9,433 bases of DNA, taken from NCBI GenBank assembly GCA_021849765.1, contig JAJZSM010000048.1, positions 1 through 9,433 on the forward strand, written 5' to 3'. The stretch's first letter is position 1, and every line of letters begins with the position of its first letter. The stretch comes from Actinomycetes bacterium (GTDB taxonomy: Bacteria; Actinomycetota; Acidimicrobiia; Acidimicrobiales; RAAP-2). The notes under the pieces were generated by a model. That model was not told the origin of the DNA. It ran no database searches and worked only from the letters and a program-made list of their open reading frames with translations. Positions 6,172-9,433 of the stretch are shown here, one piece after another. Both the position numbers and the translations under genes were made by a program.

Positions 6172-8168
6172 CAGCCTCCCAACTCCTCCAGTTGCGCTCT
6201 CAGGTCGGTGACAGTGCGCACGGGCAGCAAGCACGCGCCCCCGCGACAGACGTAGGCGGTGCCCGGCACGCGACCCTCGAGGAGCGGTGACGAGTTGGAG
6301 CCGGTGATCACGACGCTGCGGGGCACGACACACAATCGTACGTGCTCGAGAAGATCATTTGGCGGGCCGGGCACGACGATCTCCACACCCTCGAGAGCGA
6401 AGCGCGCCGCCGCGACGAGATCGGCTACCGCGCGCGGATGCTGACTGATCAGCGTTGCGCCGAGGGCGACGAGTCGCTCGGCGACGGCTTGGCGGTCAGA
6501 GTCGGCGTCCACGAGAGCCAGACGCGCGAGAGCGCGCGTGGCAGTGGCGTGACTCGAGGGACCGGCACCATCGAAGATCTCTTTGGGGCGCGCGAGCAGG
6601 TCCGTGGCGAGGTCGCTCGAGGTGAAGACACCGGCACCGCGTTGGGGGTTCTGAGCGGTGGGCACCTCGCCGTCCCAGTAGTGGGCGAGGAGGTAGTTCG
6701 TCGTTTCGCGCGCGCGCTGGAGCCAGTGGTCGTCGCCGGTCGCCTCGAATGCGTCTAAGAGAGCGTCGGCGAGGGCGGCGACGTCGGCGAGCGTGGCGTG
6801 GACGCCGCGGTGCTGGGTGCGATATAGCACGCCGCGTGCGGCGTGGCTCGAGGAAAGGTGCTCGAGCAGATCGAGTGCGACGTCGCGGTACCTCGCGTCA
6901 CGCAGGGCCAGGCACGCCGAAGCGAATTGGGCGTTCCACTCCAAGATGACCTTGTCGTCGCGTTCGGGCTGGACCCGTTGGGAACGTGCGTTCCGCAGGG
7001 CGGCCAGCGCGCCGGCGAGTTCGCGCGGCGTGGTGAAGGGCTCGTTGTCACCGAGTCGCGGGACCGAGCGCCCTTCGAGGTTGCCGGCCGCGGTGATCGT
7101 CCAACGCTCGAGTGCTCGCTCTAGATCCGAGCTGCGTCCGCCCGCGCGCAGCGCGTCCGCGACCTCTTCGGGGGTCCAGGTGACGTGACCCCCTTCGAGT
7201 CCCGCCGCGTCGGCGTCGAGCGACGCGGCGTATCCATCAGGAACGGCGAGTTGGTCGAGGACAAAGTCCACCGTGGAAGCGGCGACCTCGCGCCAATCCT
7301 CTCGCGCGTAGCGACGCGCGGCGTTCGCGTAGGTCCGCGCGAGGAGGGCCTGGTCGATCAGCATCTTCTCGAAGTGGGGAACGTGCCACTCACGGTCCAC
7401 GCAGTAGCGGGCGAAGCCGCCACCGATGTGGTCGTAGAGGCCGCGGCGAGCCATCGCGTCCAGCGTGGTCGACACAGCGTGCGACGCCGTGTCGTCTGAG
7501 TCGATCAGGGCCCCGAGCAGACCCGGGTGGGGGAACTTGGGGGCCCCGGAGAATCCACCGTCCGGATCGAGGGTCTCGACGAGTTCGTCGCGAAGTCGCC
7601 GGCGTGCGACGTCCAGGTCCAGGACGCCCTCGTGGGCGACCAGGTGGTCGACGAAGGCGACCTCGCGCACGAGGGCCTCGCCGAGCTCCGCGGCCTGTTC
7701 GATGACGGCGTCTCGCTGGACCTCCCAGGCGTTGGCGAGGGCGCGCAGCAAACGTGGGAAGCCGACCTGGTTGGGCCGATCGTTGGGCGGGAAGTACGTT
7801 CCGGTGAAGAATGGTCGGCCATCGGGCAACATGAAGACCGACATCGGCCATCCTCCGTGACCACTCGACAGCTGGGTGGCGGTCATGTAGAGCGCATCGA
7901 CGTCAGGGCGCTCCTCGCGATCGACCTTGATGGGCACGAAGTGTTCATTGAGTAGTGTGGCCGTCTCGTCGTCCTCGAAGGACTCGTGAGCCATCACGTG
8001 GCACCAGTGGCAGGCCGCGTAGCCCACGGACAGGAAGATCGGCCGATCGCTCGAGCGGGCAAGTTCGAGCGCGTCCTCACCCCAGGTCCACCACTCGACG
8101 GGATTATCGGCGTGATCGCGAAGGTAGGGTGAGCCGAGCTGCTCCTTGACGTCACGAAGTCGTGGCAC
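6171..8168 (-). CDS. Thioredoxin-domain DUF255 protein (YyaL/SPATA20 type)
   Basis: This 665-residue protein belongs to the DUF255 family, close in length to B. subtilis YyaL (about 690). The N-terminal thioredoxin-like domain (about 1-165) has the family signature: SPYLRDHADNPVEWW, a CHWC active site (Cys53, Cys56), SFEDDE, KVDREERPD, and GGWPM with the cis-Pro. Residues from about 180 to 600 resemble the alpha/alpha toroid related to six-hairpin glycosidases, with the conserved HIGGGFARYCVD and HFEKMLIDQA segments. The C-terminus keeps a second family Cys pair, CRGGAC (Cys641, Cys646). The biochemical role of the family is not settled. No signal peptide is present, so it is probably cytoplasmic. 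The GTG start at 8168 has TAATGT six bases upstream, suggesting a leaderless message. The next gene on this strand overlaps its stop by one base. Confidence 0.92.
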   Translation of the reverse strand: MPRLRDVKEQLGSPYLRDHADNPVEWWTWGEDALELARSSDRPIFLSVGYAACHWCHVMAHESFEDDETATLLNEHFVPIKVDREERPDVDALYMTATQLSSGHGGWPMSVFMLPDGRPFFTGTYFPPNDRPNQVGFPRLLRALANAWEVQRDAVIEQAAELGEALVREVAFVDHLVAHEGVLDLDVARRRLRDELVETLDPDGGFSGAPKFPHPGLLGALIDSDDTASHAVSTTLDAMARRGLYDHIGGGFARYCVDREWHVPHFEKMLIDQALLARTYANAARRYAREDWREVAASTVDFVLDQLAVPDGYAASLDADAAGLEGGHVTWTPEEVADALRAGGRSSDLERALERWTITAAGNLEGRSVPRLGDNEPFTTPRELAGALAALRNARSQRVQPERDDKVILEWNAQFASACLALRDARYRDVALDLLEHLSSSHAARGVLYRTQHRGVHATLADVAALADALLDAFEATGDDHWLQRARETTNYLLAHYWDGEVPTAQNPQRGAGVFTSSDLATDLLARPKEIFDGAGPSSHATATRALARLALVDADSDRQAVAERLVALGATLISQHPRAVADLVAAARFALEGVEIVVPGPPNDLLEHVRLCVVPRSVVITGSNSSPLLEGRVPGTAYVCRGGACLLPVRTVTDLRAQLEELGG

Positions 8169-8174
8169 GTAGTG

Positions 8175-8180
8175 ACATTA
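8175..8180 (-). promoter_or_regulatory. -10 element for leaderless DUF255 mRNA
   Basis: On the minus strand TAATGT (8180-8175) fits TANNNT and is followed by six bases (cactac) and the GTG start at 8168. There is no Shine-Dalgarno. A matching -35 hexamer is not evident at 16-18 bases upstream. The element lies in the 61-bp gap shared with the divergent oxidoreductase gene. Confidence 0.5.
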
Positions 8181-8219
8181 GAGGCCGCGAGACGTCGCCT
8201 CGGACGGCGAGACGATAAC

Positions 8220-8224
8220 GGAGG
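8220..8224 (+). promoter_or_regulatory. Shine-Dalgarno deciding the oxidoreductase start
   Basis: GGAGG at 8220-8224 lies five bases before ATG 8230. This favours ATG 8230 over the in-frame GTG at 8224, which overlaps the Shine-Dalgarno itself. GATAAC just upstream is a poor -10 candidate. Confidence 0.65.
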
Positions 8225-8229
8225 TGGAC

Positions 8230-9170
8230 ATGGTCACGGCACTGCGGTGGGGCGTCATCGGCACGGGTCGCATCGCGCGCACCTTCGCGAGCGACCTCAC
8301 CTTCATCGACGACGGAACCATCGTCGCGGTCGGGTCACGCACCCTTTCCGCGGCGCAGCGATTCGCCGCCGAATTCGGGATCGACGCCGCCCACGGGTCC
8401 TACGAGGAACTGGTCGAGGACCCCAGCGTGGAGGCCGTCTACGTGGCGACGCCGCACCCGATGCACTACGCCAACGCCCGCCACGCCCTCGAGGCGGGAA
8501 AGCCGGTGCTCGTCGAGAAGGCGTTCACGATGACCGTAGACGAAGCGGTCGACTTGGTGGCGATCGCGCGCCGGCGGGGCCTGTTCTTGATGGAGGCGAT
8601 GTGGACGAAGCTCTGCGCGAGATCGTGTCCTCCGGTGAGCTCGGAGAGATCGTGGAGGTCATCGCGGATCACGGCAAATGGTTCGAGAAGGATCCGACCT
8701 CGCGACTCTTCGCGCCCGAGCTCGGTGGCAGCGCGATGTTGGACCTCGGGGTCTATCCCGTGTCCTTCGCCTCGATGATCTTGGGCACGCCCGCTCGGGT
8801 AGTCGCGATGGTGACACCCGCCTTCAGCGGGGTGGACGCCACCGCGTCGGCGGTGTTGGGATACGACACCGGGGCGCAGGCCATCGTGACCTGCACGTCG
8901 TCGGCTCGTAGCGCCACGCGCGCGAGCGTGGTGGGAACGAAGGGACGCGTCGAGATCGAGGGCGACTTCTACGCGCCATCCTCACTGGTCATTATCCCTC
9001 GATTGGGGGACCCGCGTCGCATGGATTTCGTTACCCGGGGACGCGGCCTGCAGTATCAGGCGAGCCACGTCGCGTCGCTCATCACGGCGGGACGCACAGA
9101 AAGCGACGTGATGCCCCTCGATGAGTCCATCGCCATCATGGGTACGATGCGCCGAATCATCGAATCCTGA
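8230..9170 (+). pseudogene. Gfo/Idh/MocA oxidoreductase broken by a frameshift
   Basis: The coding potential is that of an NAD(P)-dependent oxidoreductase of the Gfo/Idh/MocA family, closest in style to dihydrodiol dehydrogenase-like members. The first part (8230 to about 8610) has the Rossmann motif GVIGTGRIA, VATPHPMHY, VEKAFTM with the catalytic-region Glu96-Lys97, and FLMEAMWTK. From about 8601-8613 the homology moves to another frame, beginning DEALREIVSSGELGEI and continuing through ELGGSAMLDLGVYPVSFASMI to the TGA at 9168-9170. In the original frame translation would end at 8776-8778 with about 55 unrelated residues. Relatives carry a short R-F-x-P-type segment between MWT and LREI that is missing here, so more than a single base was lost. 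The product as written lacks its substrate-binding domain. It is a recent pseudogene or a sequence/assembly error; both halves are otherwise intact. Confidence 0.75.
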
Positions 9171-9234
9171 CCTCACCCGCCGGGGATTCGTGTCCAATGG
9201 CCAGTGCGCCTGCGCGTCAGGCATTGAAGGGACA

Positions 9235-9243
9235 TGCTATTTT
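9235..9243 (+). promoter_or_regulatory. Extended -10 promoter for the exported-protein gene
   Basis: TGC followed by TATTTT (9238-9243) matches an extended -10. The predicted start near 9250 leaves a leader of about 80 bases before ATG 9330. No good -35 is seen, which extended -10 promoters can tolerate. It lies in the 159-base gap after the oxidoreductase. The part of the gap at 9171-9230 contains only a 5-bp inverted repeat (GCCTG 9208-9212 with CAGGC 9218-9222), too weak to call a terminator. Confidence 0.45.
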
Positions 9244-9254
9244 CACCAACTGGA

Positions 9255-9272
9255 CGTTTCGTTCACGAAGCG
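9255..9272 (+). other. Leader hairpin 1 near the predicted mRNA 5' end
   Basis: CGTTTCG (9255-9261) pairs with CGAAGCG (9266-9272) through six Watson-Crick pairs and one G-U pair, closing a four-base loop. If transcription starts near 9250 this stem is almost at the 5' end, where such structures can slow mRNA decay. It is a prediction from base pairing only. Confidence 0.35.
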
Positions 9273-9295
9273 ACCATGAAGTGCCTAAAACAATC

Positions 9296-9311
9296 GGTGC
9301 CGCGGGGCACC
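9296..9311 (+). other. Leader hairpin 2 just before the ribosome site
   Basis: GGTGCC (9296-9301) and GGCACC (9306-9311) form a perfect 6-bp stem with loop GCGG. It ends a few bases before the purine-rich AAGGG (9316-9320) and GGGGAG (9323-9328) that precede ATG 9330, so it could influence ribosome access without hiding the site. Confidence 0.4.
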
Positions 9312-9329
9312 ACAGAAGGGTTGGGGAGA

Positions 9330-9433
9330 ATGAATTTTAGAACAGGAAGGGCTCTCGCGTCCGTCGCGCTGGTTGGCAGTTTTGTCGTCGCCATGTTGCC
9401 GGACGTGAACAGCGCAGGAGCAGCAACCAAGAC
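9330..9433 (+). CDS. Start of an exported protein (signal peptide only)
   Basis: The gene runs off the right edge after 34 codons. The visible part is a typical signal peptide: a short basic n-region (Arg4, Arg7), a hydrophobic stretch from about residue 8 to 23 (ALASVALVGSFVVAML), and an AGA-A site suggesting signal peptidase I cleavage after Ala31. There is no Cys at that point, so it is not a lipoprotein as read from this start. ATG 9330 is preferred for the purine-rich Shine-Dalgarno region before it. An in-frame ATG at 9276 would add 18 residues, but it has no clear Shine-Dalgarno and would place an unusually long n-region before the hydrophobic core. The mature protein and its function are outside the window. 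Confidence 0.7.
   Translation, partial: MNFRTGRALASVALVGSFVVAMLPDVNSAGAATK

Noticed and set aside
6171..6333. Upstream in-frame extension of the 239-residue protein beyond ATG 6171
   Set aside because: The extension lies within the end of the DUF255 gene in another frame; the TGATG overlap gives a better start.
8601..8613. Programmed ribosomal frameshift in the oxidoreductase
   Set aside because: There is no slippery heptamer at the junction, and conserved residues are missing, which points to a deletion or sequence error.
9208..9222. Inverted repeat GCCTG/CAGGC as terminator of the oxidoreductase
   Set aside because: Only five base pairs with no U tract; expected by chance in GC-rich DNA.

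Overview
The base composition is GC-rich throughout. The window carries a bacterial proteasome activator (Bpa), a PHP-domain DnaE1 replicase and several genes that appear to have no leader. Together these suggest an Actinomycetota chromosome, possibly class Acidimicrobiia; that placement is an inference from gene content and style, not a phylogeny. There are no RNA genes, CRISPR arrays, insertion sequences or phage genes, and the window reads as ordinary core chromosome with small points of interest.

Layout from left to right. Positions 1-13 hold the first codons of a minus-strand gene that runs off the left edge. It has a clear Shine-Dalgarno and its own promoter, which lies across the 3' end of the next gene. 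That gene is a minus-strand Rrf2-family regulator (95-553). It is divergent from bpa (625-1119), and a perfect 12-bp palindrome sits in the 71-bp gap. bpa is followed by a possible 16-residue leader ORF (1128-1178), whose stop overlaps the start of dnaE (1178-4738), the replicative DNA polymerase III alpha subunit with an intact metal-binding PHP domain.

After dnaE a compact promoter drives an unrecognised gene, possibly of GNAT fold (4780-5451). It meets a minus-strand unrecognised gene (5452-6171) stop to stop, inside a perfect inverted repeat. That minus-strand gene is coupled by a TGATG overlap to the gene upstream of it, a thioredoxin-domain DUF255/YyaL-type protein (6171-8168). Divergent from this is a Gfo/Idh/MocA-family oxidoreductase (8230-9170). 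It is split by a frameshift that looks like a small deletion between short direct repeats, or else a sequence error. The window ends in the signal peptide of an exported protein (from 9330), preceded by an extended -10 element and two small hairpins.

Functional links: bpa and dnaE probably form one transcription unit. The DUF255 gene and its coupled partner probably form another. At least three genes (the Rrf2 gene, the gene at 4780 and the DUF255 gene) have a TANNNT -10 hexamer 6-7 nt before the start codon, so leaderless transcription seems common here. No clear novel multi-gene system is visible.
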